From positions 1 through 64,000 of the forward strand of contig NZ_BDCE01000091.1 of the NCBI RefSeq assembly GCF_001613345.1: DNA of 64,000 nt. The letters run 5' to 3'. Under the pieces are notes generated by a model. That model saw only the letters and a list, made by a program, of their open reading frames with translations. It was not told the origin of the DNA and did not search any database. The position numbers and the translations under genes are program-made. This DNA is from Nocardia uniformis NBRC 13702. Its GTDB lineage: Bacteria > Actinomycetota > Actinomycetes > Mycobacteriales > Mycobacteriaceae. Below are positions 25,301 to 33,179 of the stretch, one piece after another (position 1 is the first letter of the stretch; the number at the start of each line of letters is the position of its first letter).

Positions 25301-26334
25301 TGACTGCCGGCGTACCAGAGGCCGGGCAGGTCGACGTGTTCGCGCAATTCCTCCAGATCGCGGCCACTGACCATGGCGACCTGGCACCGGGTGGCCAGGT
25401 CGGTCAGCGCCTCGGCGGCGCCCTCCACCAGCCGAGCATCCGCCGGGTTCGGCACGATATCGGCGAGGGTCCCGTCGAAATCGAGGAGTATCGCGGTTTT
25501 TTCGGTATCGAGCAGATCGCCGATGTGGGACCAGGAGTCCAGTGCGTCAGGGATCTCCGACATTCGACGGAAGCTGTTGTGCACCCGCGTGCCCGCCAGA
25601 TCGGCGACCACGATATTCGCGCCTCGCACTCGCAACCGTTCCCCGTCACCCGCGCGGTCGATCCCGATCACCATGTCGAAACCGCCGCGTCGCCCGGCTT
25701 CGACCCCCGCTTCGGCGTCCTCCACCACGACCGTGCGATCCGGTGTCGCGCCGAGACGGCGGGTCGCCTCCAGCAGCATGGCCGGGTCGGGTTTACCGGG
25801 CAGGCCGAGGTTTTCGGCCTCGACCCCGTCTACCCGGACCGGGAACAGGTCACCGACCCCGGCCGCCTCGAGCACCTGGGCGCAATTGCGGCTGGCGGAG
25901 AAGACGGCGACGCCGATATCGGCGGCTCGCAGTATGCGGACCAGTGCGACGGTGGACTCGAAAACTGGAACGCCGTCACGGGTGAGACGTTCGAGGAACA
26001 TGCGGTCCTTGCGATTGCCCAGCGCGCATACGGTTTCCGCGTGCGGCGGGTCGAAGGGGTCACCCCACGGCAGTGAGATTCCGCGCGTCGCGAGGAAATC
26101 CGAGACACCGTCATAGCGCGGCTTGCCGTCCACACTGTGCAGATAGTCGGTATGGGTGAACGGCGAATGATCCTCTCCCGCCGCGGGTTCGCGTTCGGAG
26201 AGGTAGTCGTCGAATAGTTCTGTCCACGCCGCCGCGTGCAGGGACGCGCTGTCGGTGACGACCCCGTCCATATCGAAGATCACCGCATCGTGTCGGCGTG
26301 CGTCGATCAGCGCCACCGTCTGTTCATCCACCAT
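22357..26334 (-). CDS. otsB1: OtsB1-type three-domain protein: HAD phosphatase, trehalose-6-phosphate phosphatase, GH65
   Basis: A 1325-residue protein with the same length and order as M. tuberculosis OtsB1 (Rv2006). Residues about 15-250 are a beta-phosphoglucomutase-like HAD domain (FDMDGVVTD, nucleophile Asp). Residues about 280-515 are a trehalose-6-phosphate phosphatase (LLDFDGTLAD, SGRDLEEL, YIGDDFTDEDAF). Residues about 530-1325 are a GH65 (trehalose/kojibiose phosphorylase) domain with the general acid E1018 in GPDEFHSG followed by DDNAYTN. It may couple trehalose breakdown to glucose-phosphate isomerisation. In mycobacteria OtsB2 is the main phosphatase for trehalose synthesis, so this protein's physiological reaction is unsettled. 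It ends 50 bp after the TetR gene upstream begins its own leftward frame. Confidence 0.9.
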   Translation of the reverse strand: MVDEQTVALIDARRHDAVIFDMDGVVTDSASLHAAAWTELFDDYLSEREPAAGEDHSPFTHTDYLHSVDGKPRYDGVSDFLATRGISLPWGDPFDPPHAETVCALGNRKDRMFLERLTRDGVPVFESTVALVRILRAADIGVAVFSASRNCAQVLEAAGVGDLFPVRVDGVEAENLGLPGKPDPAMLLEATRRLGATPDRTVVVEDAEAGVEAGRRGGFDMVIGIDRAGDGERLRVRGANIVVADLAGTRVHNSFRRMSEIPDALDSWSHIGDLLDTEKTAILLDFDGTLADIVPNPADARLVEGAAEALTDLATRCQVAMVSGRDLEELREHVDLPGLWYAGSHGFELLAPDGTRHVHDAVPGAERALAESADELRGQLSGITGVMVEHKRFAVAVHYRNVAAAHVGTVITAVNDMARQRGLRATGGRKVVELRPDVDWDKGTALRWILDHLTVPALPIYIGDDFTDEDAFDAVESDGLAIVVRHAETGDRRTAARFALADPHHVRDFLDRLAALLRDGESAAASDSWMLTYDGYDPTRERLREALCTVGNGYFATRGAAPESKAGENHYPGTYLAGIYNRLFDEVAGHTIDNESMVNLPNWLPLTFRIDDGDWFDIDGTEILSYRQQLDLRRAVLLRRFRIRDTAGRITTVCQRRLVAMHQPHQCALETTYTAENWSGTLIVRSVLDAAVRNSGVARYHGLSNRHLDHESTAELGPGAVLLGVRTNQSRIAVAMAARTSLRNNGESVEAATEFIDADGLVGHHLGLEVAEGDTVTVEKIVTVFTGRDPAISTPDEEAARWLTATGDFTDLLTGHTAAWEHLWARLRIDLDDQENARRVLRLHLLHLVQTLSPHTADLDVGIPARGLHGEAYRGHVFWDELFVFPVLTPRFPALTRALLHYRYRRLPEARRAAAEAGLRGALFPWQSGSDGREESQRMHLNPLSGRWNPDPSSRARHGGSAVAYSVWQYYQATGDLEFLADRGAEILVEIARCWVSQAEYDPDADRYHLRGVIGPDEFHSGYPDAPGRGIDDNAYTNAMAVWVILRALDALERLAPRTRAQLLESLGVNPSEPQRWEHVSRRMAIPFHDGVISQFAGYEQLAELDWEKYRQRYDSVARLDRILEAEDDDINRYRAGKQADVLMLFYLLSADELRNLLTRLGYDLPPDLIPRTVDYYLARTSHGSTLSALVHAWVLARANRDRAMEFFGSVLDSDIADIQGGTTEEGIHLGAMAGSIDLVQRCLTGLEMRADRIIFNPCWPEALGAMTFPIDYRGHRLTVEVSAVGVVVRADPGKVPPIEIECRGKTAQLFPGQTVRLADADGRV

Positions 26335-26384
26335 ATTCTCCAGGTTCGCCTCGGTATCGCGATCATTGAAGGAGTGGACAGCGG

Positions 26385-27086
26385 TCAGCTATCCGAAACG
26401 TCGGAGTGGGCGCGCAACCCGTCGAGGCCGTCGAGGATCAGGTCGAGCCCGAACTCGAACTCGCTCTGATCGTCACACCAACCCAGGGTCGTATCGGCGG
26501 CGTCGGCGTGGTTCGCATCGTTGGCGATCATGCCCGCGATATTCGGGAATCGGTCGGCCATGGCTGCGAGCATGGCGGTTCCCTCCTCGTCGCTCTGCTC
26601 TCCGGCGGATTGGAACAGTTCCTGTGTGAAGCCCAGTGCTCGGCTGCCGAGGGCATGCATGGCGTGATGGGCCAGGTCGTAGGAGAAGCCACCGAGCCGT
26701 AGGATCCCGATCACCGCGTCGAAATAGGTGATGAGCGAGAGCATCATCGGGGACCGCGTCCCGATCAGCGCCGGGGCCCACGGGTGCCGGAGGAGGATGG
26801 TGCGGGCGGTGAGAATGCGCTTGCGCAGCACCGGTTTCCACTCGGCGGGTGAGTCCGCGACCAGGGGTTCGACCGCCTGGTTGATCGTGTCCAGCACGAC
26901 CTCGACCATGCCGTCGAGCAGTTCGGCCTTATTGGCTACGTGGTGATAGAGCGACATCGCCTCGACCTCGAGGTCGGTGGCGACATTGCGCATGGTGACC
27001 GCCTCGACTCCGTCGCGGTCGGCCCGGGCAACCGCGGCATGGAATATCTGCTCTCGGCTCAGGCGGCGTCGTTGATCGGTGACCAT
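26385..27086 (-). CDS. TetR-family regulator of the second DrrAB exporter
   Basis: A 233-residue TetR regulator: HTH at residues about 12-55 (IFHAAVARADRDGVEAVTM then LEVEAMSLYHHVANKAEL) and a TetR_C-type ligand domain. It is divergent from the oxidoreductase/exporter operon that starts at 27194. The 107-bp gap contains a 31-bp near-perfect palindrome and two extra half-sites, so it very likely represses both directions. It is followed 50 bp downstream by otsB1, perhaps in one transcript. Confidence 0.87.
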   Translation of the reverse strand: MVTDQRRRLSREQIFHAAVARADRDGVEAVTMRNVATDLEVEAMSLYHHVANKAELLDGMVEVVLDTINQAVEPLVADSPAEWKPVLRKRILTARTILLRHPWAPALIGTRSPMMLSLITYFDAVIGILRLGGFSYDLAHHAMHALGSRALGFTQELFQSAGEQSDEEGTAMLAAMADRFPNIAGMIANDANHADAADTTLGWCDDQSEFEFGLDLILDGLDGLRAHSDVSDS

Positions 27087-27149
27087 AGCAACCCAATTTA
27101 CCGTACGCCGTAAGTTTCCAGCTCTTGACAGCCTTACGTTGTAATGCTT

Positions 27150-27180
27150 CCCTTACGTCATAAGACTTACGACGTAAGGG
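27150..27180. promoter_or_regulatory. 31-bp palindromic operator
   Basis: CCCTTACGTCATAAG (27150-27164) and CTTACGACGTAAGGG (27166-27180) are 15-bp arms with one mismatch around a central A. Related half-sites CCTTACGTTGTAA (27132-27144) and CGCCGTAAG (27107-27115) follow toward the TetR gene. The symmetry suits cooperative binding of two TetR dimers. Confidence 0.75.
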
Positions 27181-27193
27181 AAAGTGACGTGAC

Positions 27194-27682
27194 ATGTGGA
27201 TATGGATTGCGATCGGCCTCGGCGCGCCGGCGGGATTGGTCCTGGGCTGGTTCTTATTCCTGGTGGTGGTGATGCGTACCGGCTCCGCTCGTGGGCTCGG
27301 GGTCGTCCGCCGCTTCAACCGGCGCGTCACGAACCGGCGCGTCATGAAGACCGCCGGTCGGCCCGGCGCCACTGCCTCGGTGATCCGCCACGTCGGCAGA
27401 TCCAGCGGTAAGGCCTACGAGACACCGGTCGGCATTACCGAAGCCGGAGACAGCTTCTTGATTTCACTGCCCTATGGCACCAACCCCGACTGGCTGCGCA
27501 ATGTGCTGGCGGCCGGAGCCGCCGAGGCGGTCCACGAGGGCAGGTCCTACCGGGTCACCGAACCCGAACTGGTCGCCGCCGCATCCGTTGCCCGGCAGCA
27601 GTCCCGTTCGGAACGTCTCGGGCAGTGGCTCTTCGGCGTGGATACGGTCCTGCGCCTGCGGCAGGCGGCGCTCGAACAGTGA
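27194..27682 (+). CDS. Deazaflavin (F420)-dependent nitroreductase-family oxidoreductase
   Basis: A 162-residue protein of the Ddn-like deazaflavin-dependent nitroreductase family. Residues 1-25 are a hydrophobic helix that would anchor it to the membrane. The family strand region follows ([22 protein letters not shown]) and then [18 protein letters not shown], part of the F420 pocket. Ddn-type enzymes reduce quinones with F420H2 and can activate nitro drugs. First gene of an operon with the DrrAB exporter (31 bp downstream), so it may modify the compound that is exported or protect against the same stress. Confidence 0.82.
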   Translation: MWIWIAIGLGAPAGLVLGWFLFLVVVMRTGSARGLGVVRRFNRRVTNRRVMKTAGRPGATASVIRHVGRSSGKAYETPVGITEAGDSFLISLPYGTNPDWLRNVLAAGAAEAVHEGRSYRVTEPELVAAASVARQQSRSERLGQWLFGVDTVLRLRQAALEQ

Positions 27683-27713
27683 ACGCAAAACTTTCTACCT
27701 GGAAGGAAAGACC

Positions 27714-28682
27714 ATGACCCAGTTAGCAATTCGCGCCGAAGGACTGCGCAAGCAGTTCGGTGACACCATCGCCGTCGACGGTGTCGACCTGACCGTGCCG
27801 GAGGGTGGTGTCTACGGGTTCCTCGGCCCGAACGGAGCGGGGAAGACCACCACCATCCGAATGCTCGCGACCCTGGTCCGGCCCACCGGCGGGCGGGCGT
27901 GGATCTTCGGTCACGATGTCGTCGCCGACGCTGACGCTGTACGCGGCCGGATCAGCCTGACCGGCCAGTACGCCTCGGTGGACGAGGATCTCACCGGTAT
28001 GGAGAACCTGGTGCTGATGGGCCGACTGCTCGGCTATCGGCGCCGCGCCGCCGCCGAGCGGGCCCGCGAGTTGCTGGCCGCCTTCGGGCTCGAAGCAGCT
28101 GCAGACCGACAGGCCAAGCGCTATTCGGGAGGTATGCGTCGCCGGTTGGATATCGCCGCGAGCATCGTGGTCACGCCCGCGCTGCTGTTCCTCGACGAAC
28201 CGACCACCGGACTCGACCCGCGCAGCCGCTCGCAGGTATGGGACGTCGTGCGGGCACTGACCGCCGATGGCACCACCGTCCTGCTCACCACGCAATACCT
28301 CGAAGAGGCCGATCAGCTCGCCGATCGGCTGGCGGTCATCGACCACGGCCGGGTGATCGCCGAGGGCACCACCGTCGAACTCAAGGAGTCCGTCGGCGCC
28401 GGGGCGGTCCATGTCCGGTTGCGGGATCCCGCTCGACGAGCGGACGCGGTGCGGGTGCTGGGTGCGGTGCTGGCCGTACCGGTCCACTGCGAGGAGGACC
28501 CGATGGTTCTGTCGGCCCGCCTGACCGACCCCGAGCGCGCCGGTGCCGCCCTCAGCGAGCTCGCACGCGCCGATATCGAGGTCAGCGATTTCAGTATCGG
28601 CCAGCGCAGCCTAGACGAAGTATTTCTGGCCTTGACCAGCGAGAACGCCAAATCCGCAGTCCCCGAGGAGATTCCGGCATGA
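27714..28682 (+). CDS. DrrA-type ABC transporter ATP-binding protein (second copy)
   Basis: A 322-residue DrrA-family ATPase with Walker [11 protein letters not shown], signature [12 protein letters not shown], Walker [16 protein letters not shown] and [14 protein letters not shown], then the DrrA C-terminal domain. ATG 27714 follows GGAAGGAAAG. It is the energy subunit for the permease at 28679-29515, with which it overlaps by 4 bp. It parallels the exporter at 13447-15185; both have their own TetR regulator. Confidence 0.92.
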   Translation: MTQLAIRAEGLRKQFGDTIAVDGVDLTVPEGGVYGFLGPNGAGKTTTIRMLATLVRPTGGRAWIFGHDVVADADAVRGRISLTGQYASVDEDLTGMENLVLMGRLLGYRRRAAAERARELLAAFGLEAAADRQAKRYSGGMRRRLDIAASIVVTPALLFLDEPTTGLDPRSRSQVWDVVRALTADGTTVLLTTQYLEEADQLADRLAVIDHGRVIAEGTTVELKESVGAGAVHVRLRDPARRADAVRVLGAVLAVPVHCEEDPMVLSARLTDPERAGAALSELARADIEVSDFSIGQRSLDEVFLALTSENAKSAVPEEIPA

Positions 28683-29515
28683 ATACGGTAGCCACCATAG
28701 CGACCGCCGATGCCGACCCGCTGCGGTCGGCGCAGTCGACCCGGGCACGTCCGGCCCGGCCCAGTGCCGGGGCGACCGCCCTGGCCTTCGTGTGGCGGGC
28801 GGTACTGCGGATCAAGCATGTACCCGATCAACTGTCCGATGTGACCGTGTTCCCGCTGATGATGCTGGTGATGTTCACCTACCTGTTCGGCGGTGCGCTG
28901 GCTGGCTCCACCGACGAATACCTGCAATCGGTCCTGCCCGGAATCCTCGTCCTGACCCTCACGATGACCACCCAGTCGACAGCGGTCGCGCTCAATGGCG
29001 ATATCACCAAGGGGGTGTTCGACCGGTTTCGCTCGCTCCCGATCTGGCAGCCCGCTCCGCTGGTCGGGGCATTACTGGCGGATCTGGCCCGCTACACGAT
29101 CGCGGCCGCGGTGATCGTGGGCGTCGGTGTGCTGCTGGGATTTCGTCCGGATGCCGGTGTGTCCGGCCTCCTCGCCGGGGTGGGACTGGTACTGCTGTTC
29201 GCCTGGAGCCTCTCGTGGATCTGGACGACGCTGGGCCTGCTGGCGCGCACCCCGGAATCGGTGATGTTCCTGGCCATCCTGGTGACCTTCCCGATGACCT
29301 TCGTCAGCAATGTCTTCGTCGACCCCGCCACCCTGCCCGGTTGGCTGCAGGCGTTTGTCGACGTCAATCCGATCACCCACCTGGTCACCGCCGTGCGCGG
29401 CCTGATGCACGGGCAGACCGCGACCACCGAGATCGGGTGGGTACTGCTGACCTGCGCCGTCCTCGTCGCGATCTTCGCTCCCGTGACCATGCGGCTCTAC
29501 CACCGCGAACGGTGA
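28679..29515 (+). CDS. ABC-2 type permease, DrrB family (second copy)
   Basis: A 278-residue membrane permease with about six segments; typical blocks are [35 protein letters not shown] and the C-terminal [15 protein letters not shown]. It starts at ATG 28679 inside the stop of the ATPase gene (ATGA). It forms the channel of the second DrrAB exporter. Its last 19 bp overlap the convergent gene at 29497. Confidence 0.9.
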   Translation: MNTVATIATADADPLRSAQSTRARPARPSAGATALAFVWRAVLRIKHVPDQLSDVTVFPLMMLVMFTYLFGGALAGSTDEYLQSVLPGILVLTLTMTTQSTAVALNGDITKGVFDRFRSLPIWQPAPLVGALLADLARYTIAAAVIVGVGVLLGFRPDAGVSGLLAGVGLVLLFAWSLSWIWTTLGLLARTPESVMFLAILVTFPMTFVSNVFVDPATLPGWLQAFVDVNPITHLVTAVRGLMHGQTATTEIGWVLLTCAVLVAIFAPVTMRLYHRER

Positions 29516-30228
29516 GGGTTCAGCGGCCAGCCGCGTGCGCTGTGCTCGGCCGCCTCCGCGAGCGCGGCGAGTTCATCAGGTTCCCAATTCCCGTGCACAC
29601 CGGGGAGTCCGGCCAGGTAGTCGAAGATCTGCCCGGCTCCCCACCGATGCGACTCCCGTAAGCCTCCGGCCAGCATCCCGAGGTATCGCGCTGCGGGCTT
29701 CCGCAGCGCGACAGTCGCGGTATCCCAGGGTGAAGTGAAGGTCAGCACGGGACATCCGTCGAGATCATCGACGTGGACCAGGGTTTCGTATCGCCCCGGC
29801 CCGAACTGCACCCGGCCCGCATGCAGCACCTCGTCGATATCGAACTCCGGTGCCTCGCCCGGGATTCGATACATCTCCTGCGTCAGGAGGTCGCTGAACT
29901 GCTGCCGGGTCAGCAGATACCCGCGGGCCGCCGTCCCCGTCGGCCATCCGTTATTCGGCTTGTCGGCGTAGAAGGCCACACCGCCCGTCCAGACCTGGCT
30001 CTGCCATGCGAAATAGACGGTCCCGGGCAGGGTGAGCGGTGTGGTCCGCACGGGTGGTGTGCGATCCCGAAAGCCGGGATAGGTGTGACCGGTTCCCGGC
30101 GGCGTCCCGCCCTCGAGGTAGTAGGCCAGCCTGCGGGCGTAGAGGTTGGAGCCGTAAGCGGCATACCAAACGTGAGTCAACGCGATTCCTCGAGCGATCT
30201 CGGGGGCGGACGGAAAACGCGAATCCAT
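29497..30228 (-). CDS. Gamma-glutamylcyclotransferase-like protein
   Basis: A 243-residue protein that opens with VWYAAYGSNLYARRL, the YGSN motif of gamma-glutamylcyclotransferase/AIG2-like folds. The next blocks (LPGTVYFAWQSQVWTGGVAFY, RGYLLTRQQFSDLLTQE) match an actinobacterial branch that is sometimes mislabelled as histone deacetylase. The real chain may begin at a TTG just before VWYAAYGSN rather than at 30228. Substrate unknown; the fold suits a gamma-glutamyl or related amide. It converges on the exporter operon with a 19-bp overlap. Confidence 0.65.
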   Translation of the reverse strand: MDSRFPSAPEIARGIALTHVWYAAYGSNLYARRLAYYLEGGTPPGTGHTYPGFRDRTPPVRTTPLTLPGTVYFAWQSQVWTGGVAFYADKPNNGWPTGTAARGYLLTRQQFSDLLTQEMYRIPGEAPEFDIDEVLHAGRVQFGPGRYETLVHVDDLDGCPVLTFTSPWDTATVALRKPAARYLGMLAGGLRESHRWGAGQIFDYLAGLPGVHGNWEPDELAALAEAAEHSARGWPLNPHRSRW

Positions 30229-30334
30229 CCTCGCATGAGCGCACCGTTTCCGATCGCGGCGGGCCCGTCACCGATCGTGGAACACCCGGCGGAAATGCTT
30301 TGCGCCGCCGCCGTGGCGCTGGCAGGCTCGCCGG

Positions 30335-30859
30335 GTGTCCGTGAACCGATGTGAGCTGCTGCGTTGGCAATTCGACCTGACCTGGTCGCTCTTCGAGATC
30401 CACCTGGAGGCGTTACAGCCGGAGGATCACCTGTGGGAGCCCGTCCCGCTGGTGTGGACCGTCCGGCCGGACGCGCGGGGACAGTGGATTCCGGACTGGG
30501 CCGACACCGAGACCGACCCGATTCCGGTACCGACCATTGCCTGGATCACCTGGCACATCGGCTGGTGGTGGTCGGTCACGCTCGATCATCTGGAGGGGCG
30601 GAAACCACGGGAGCGCACCGAGATTCGGTGGCCGGGGGAGCGGAACGCGGTTGCCTGGCTCCGGGGGCTGCGCGCGCAGTGGTTGCGGCTGCTCGAAGGG
30701 CTCACCGAACCCGACCTGGACCGCCCCGCGCCCTTCCCATGGCCCGAGGATGCCGGTCTGACCGTCGCCCATACCCTCGCCTGGGTCGATGCCGAACTCA
30801 TGAAGAACGTCAGCGAGATAGGTCAATTGCGGTTGTTGCGCGCGGCGAGTGACCGATGA
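30335..30859 (+). CDS. DinB-superfamily (DfsB) metal-dependent protein
   Basis: A 174-residue protein of the DinB four-helix-bundle superfamily, unrelated to DNA polymerase IV. Blocks include LRWQFDLTWSLFEIHLEAL, TIAWITWHIGWWWSVTLDH with a metal-site histidine, and HTLAWVDAELMKNVSEIGQ. Some relatives are mycothiol-dependent enzymes in actinomycetes, but this one cannot be assigned. Starts are GTG 30335 or 30341. A hairpin follows immediately. Confidence 0.75.
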   Translation: MSVNRCELLRWQFDLTWSLFEIHLEALQPEDHLWEPVPLVWTVRPDARGQWIPDWADTETDPIPVPTIAWITWHIGWWWSVTLDHLEGRKPRERTEIRWPGERNAVAWLRGLRAQWLRLLEGLTEPDLDRPAPFPWPEDAGLTVAHTLAWVDAELMKNVSEIGQLRLLRAASDR

Positions 30860-30861
30860 AG

Positions 30862-30903
30862 CCTCGCCCCACTCCACCGTGCAGGCGGGCCGTCGGGGCG
30901 AGG
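30862..30903 (+). terminator. Hairpin terminator after the DinB-superfamily gene
   Basis: CCTCGCCCC (30862-30870) pairs perfectly with GGGGCGAGG (30895-30903), 3 bp after the stop codon. Confidence 0.5.
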
Positions 30904-31457
30904 ACTTCCATCCGGATCGGGAACGGTGAGCAGCTGCACGAGCCCACCGCCCCGACCTCGCCACCCTAACCACACCCATCCGTCCGGTCGGTAGCTTCAG
31001 GCAAACCTCCTTCTGGCTATGACCTCCTGTGCCATAAACCGGTGACATCGCATGCCATACGGCCTGGTGACTCCCTGTCTCCCATCAGCATTCGTTACCG
31101 TTTGCGCGGGCGTCACGATCTCCGAGGCGCGGTGCACCGGCTCTCCCGGCTCGCCACCGCAACCGAACAGCAGCCGAGGGACACCATCGAGAAGGCCCGC
31201 ACCCCCGGGAGACGCCGGGGTGAAGTCCCGCCCCGGTGGCGTTGTCGCACATCACGGGGCGGGACTCGCTCCGCATCGAATTTCTCCGCCACCGCAATCG
31301 GATTCAGTGGGCGGGCCGCGCATTGTGTCCGTCTGCTGCGGTGGCGACGGCGTTGTGCCGGTGCCACTTCGGTGTCTCACGGCGCTATGCGGCTCGAGGT
31401 CCCGCATAATCGGTCCCTTGGGTACTATTCTGCCGCAACCGATCTCAAGGAGACTAC
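30904..31457. other. Gene-free stretch before the P450 gene
   Basis: No frame here looks coding on either strand. A TACTAT (31423-31428) could be the -10 of the P450 promoter, and CCCCGGGAG/CGGGG repeats near 31205 are short and not clearly functional. Confidence 0.4.
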
Positions 31458-32711
31458 GTGTATCCGCAGCACGCGTATCAGGGTGCTACTTCCAGCTCGC
31501 AGTCCCCGATCGAGGAAATAGTTCCTCGAATCCCTATTTACAGTGCAGAGTTCGCAGCCGATCCCCATGGGGCCTACCGTCGGATGCGCAGCGAGTACGG
31601 ATCGCTGGTGCCGGTCGAGATCTGGCCCGGAGTGCCCGCGACCCTCGTCATCAACTACGCGACCGCGGTGCGAATCCTCGGCGACCCCAACCATTTTCCG
31701 GCCGATCCGAGCACCTGGCAGAAATCCGTGCCTGCCGGCTGTCCGATCATGCCGATGGTCGAGGCCCGACCCAACGCCATTCGCACCAGCGGCGCGGCGC
31801 ACACCCGCTACCGCACGGCGCTCAACGACGCCTTGGCCGGGATCGACCTGTACACGGTGCGATCCATGGTGGACCGCTCCGCTATCCCGCTGGTCAATAC
31901 GTTCTGTGCGGACGGAAAAGCCGACGTGTTGAGCCAATACGCTCTCCCGCTTGTCTTCTCGGTCTTCTGCCAGATGCTCGGCTGCCCGCCGGATATCGGG
32001 GAGCGGGTCGCGGCGGCTTCGGCCGCGATGTTCGACGGCGTGGACACGGCCACGGTGAACGCGCAGATGGGCGAGGCATTGCTCGACCTCACGGCGCTGA
32101 AGCGGGCCGAGCCGGGCGATGACGTCACCACGAGACTGATCCAGCATCCCGTCGCATTGTCCGACGAGGAGATGGTGCATCAACTGGTCCTGTTGTTCGC
32201 CGCGGGTGTCGAACCGCCACTGAACCTCATCGCCAACACCCTGCTGTTGATGATGACCGACGGCCGGTTCACCAGCACCGTTCAAGAGGCCCCGCTGACA
32301 ACGCGAACCGCGATCGACGAGCGGCTGGCAACGGATCCGCCCATGGCGAACTACTGCATCACCTACCCTCGACAGCCGACCCTGGTCGACGGAGTGTGGC
32401 TGCCGGCACATCAGCCGGTGGTGATCAGCATGGCCGCGTGCAATACCGATCCGCAGTTGAATACCGGTGTGTTCGTGAACAATGGCTGGAACTTGGCGTT
32501 CAGCACCGGCGATCACGCCTGCCCCGAGCACGCCCGGCCATACGGGGTTCTGCTCGCGCAGGACATCATTGATCAGCTCCTCGACCTCCTCCCCGACCTC
32601 ACACTGGCGGTCGCCGAGGAGGACCTGGTGTGGCGTCCCGGGCCGTTCCACCGAGCATTGACAGAGCTGCCCGTGGTGTTCCCACCCGCTAGCCCGTTCG
32701 CGACCCTGTAG
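31458..32711 (+). CDS. CYP157-like cytochrome P450 lacking the ExxR arginine
   Basis: A 417-residue soluble P450. The haem loop is FSTGDHACPEHA, with thiolate C355 but an altered F-x-x-G pattern. The I-helix has AGVEPPLN in place of the usual AGxxTT. The K-helix reads DERLATDPPMANY, so the conserved ExxR becomes E288-R-L-A291 and its arginine is lost. These traits and the opening (PIYSAEFAADPHGAYRRMR) match the Streptomyces CYP157 family, whose members lack ExxR and lie in conservon operons. No conservon genes (sensor kinase, roadblock, DUF742, GTPase) are near it here. GTG 31458 follows AAGGAG. Redox partner and substrate are unknown. Confidence 0.82.
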   Translation: MYPQHAYQGATSSSQSPIEEIVPRIPIYSAEFAADPHGAYRRMRSEYGSLVPVEIWPGVPATLVINYATAVRILGDPNHFPADPSTWQKSVPAGCPIMPMVEARPNAIRTSGAAHTRYRTALNDALAGIDLYTVRSMVDRSAIPLVNTFCADGKADVLSQYALPLVFSVFCQMLGCPPDIGERVAAASAAMFDGVDTATVNAQMGEALLDLTALKRAEPGDDVTTRLIQHPVALSDEEMVHQLVLLFAAGVEPPLNLIANTLLLMMTDGRFTSTVQEAPLTTRTAIDERLATDPPMANYCITYPRQPTLVDGVWLPAHQPVVISMAACNTDPQLNTGVFVNNGWNLAFSTGDHACPEHARPYGVLLAQDIIDQLLDLLPDLTLAVAEEDLVWRPGPFHRALTELPVVFPPASPFATL

Positions 32712-33179
32712 CTTCCTCAGTGCATCCGCGGTCCTGCGGGGCGACCACCGCACGGCTTGTAATCGTTCACCATTCGCCGTGAGTCGAATTGTGTAACAAT
32801 ACAATGCGTGACTGGGTCGATGGCGATTCTGCGGCAACACCGTTGCCGTGGAGTCGCGCGGCCGCAACGTCGGCTCGGCAGCAGCTGTCCGCCGCTGCAC
32901 CGTCTGCGCGAACACACGGCCCGCATCGCCGACCGGACCGGATCGGGCGACCGTGGTTCGGAGGCACCGTCTCCGGTGTTCCCGCAGAACGGCATTGACG
33001 TGAAGGTGCGTGGTGCGTCGAGCTCTTGACAGGTGATCCCCGGCGTCCTGCTGCCGGTCCCCTCCAGTGTCCGCGAGCATGCGGCGTCGGCGGGTGCCGG
33101 TGTTTCGGATGTCGGCTGCGATGACCTTGCCCAACGGCGGAGGAGTCGCCGGTGGGATTTGAGTGAGTAGGAGGCGGTT
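32712..33179. other. Gene-free stretch between P450 and acyl-CoA dehydrogenase homologue
   Basis: Nothing coding is supported. A small repeat ATTGT-GTA-ACAAT (32788-32800) followed by ACAAT is the only symmetric element and lies in a locally A+T-rich spot that may be a promoter or operator. The downstream gene has AGGAGG before its ATG. Confidence 0.35.

Noticed and set aside
24448-26076. Plus-strand frame of 542 codons over otsB1
   Set aside because: Antisense to the OtsB1 domains; composition is that of a G+C-rich shadow.
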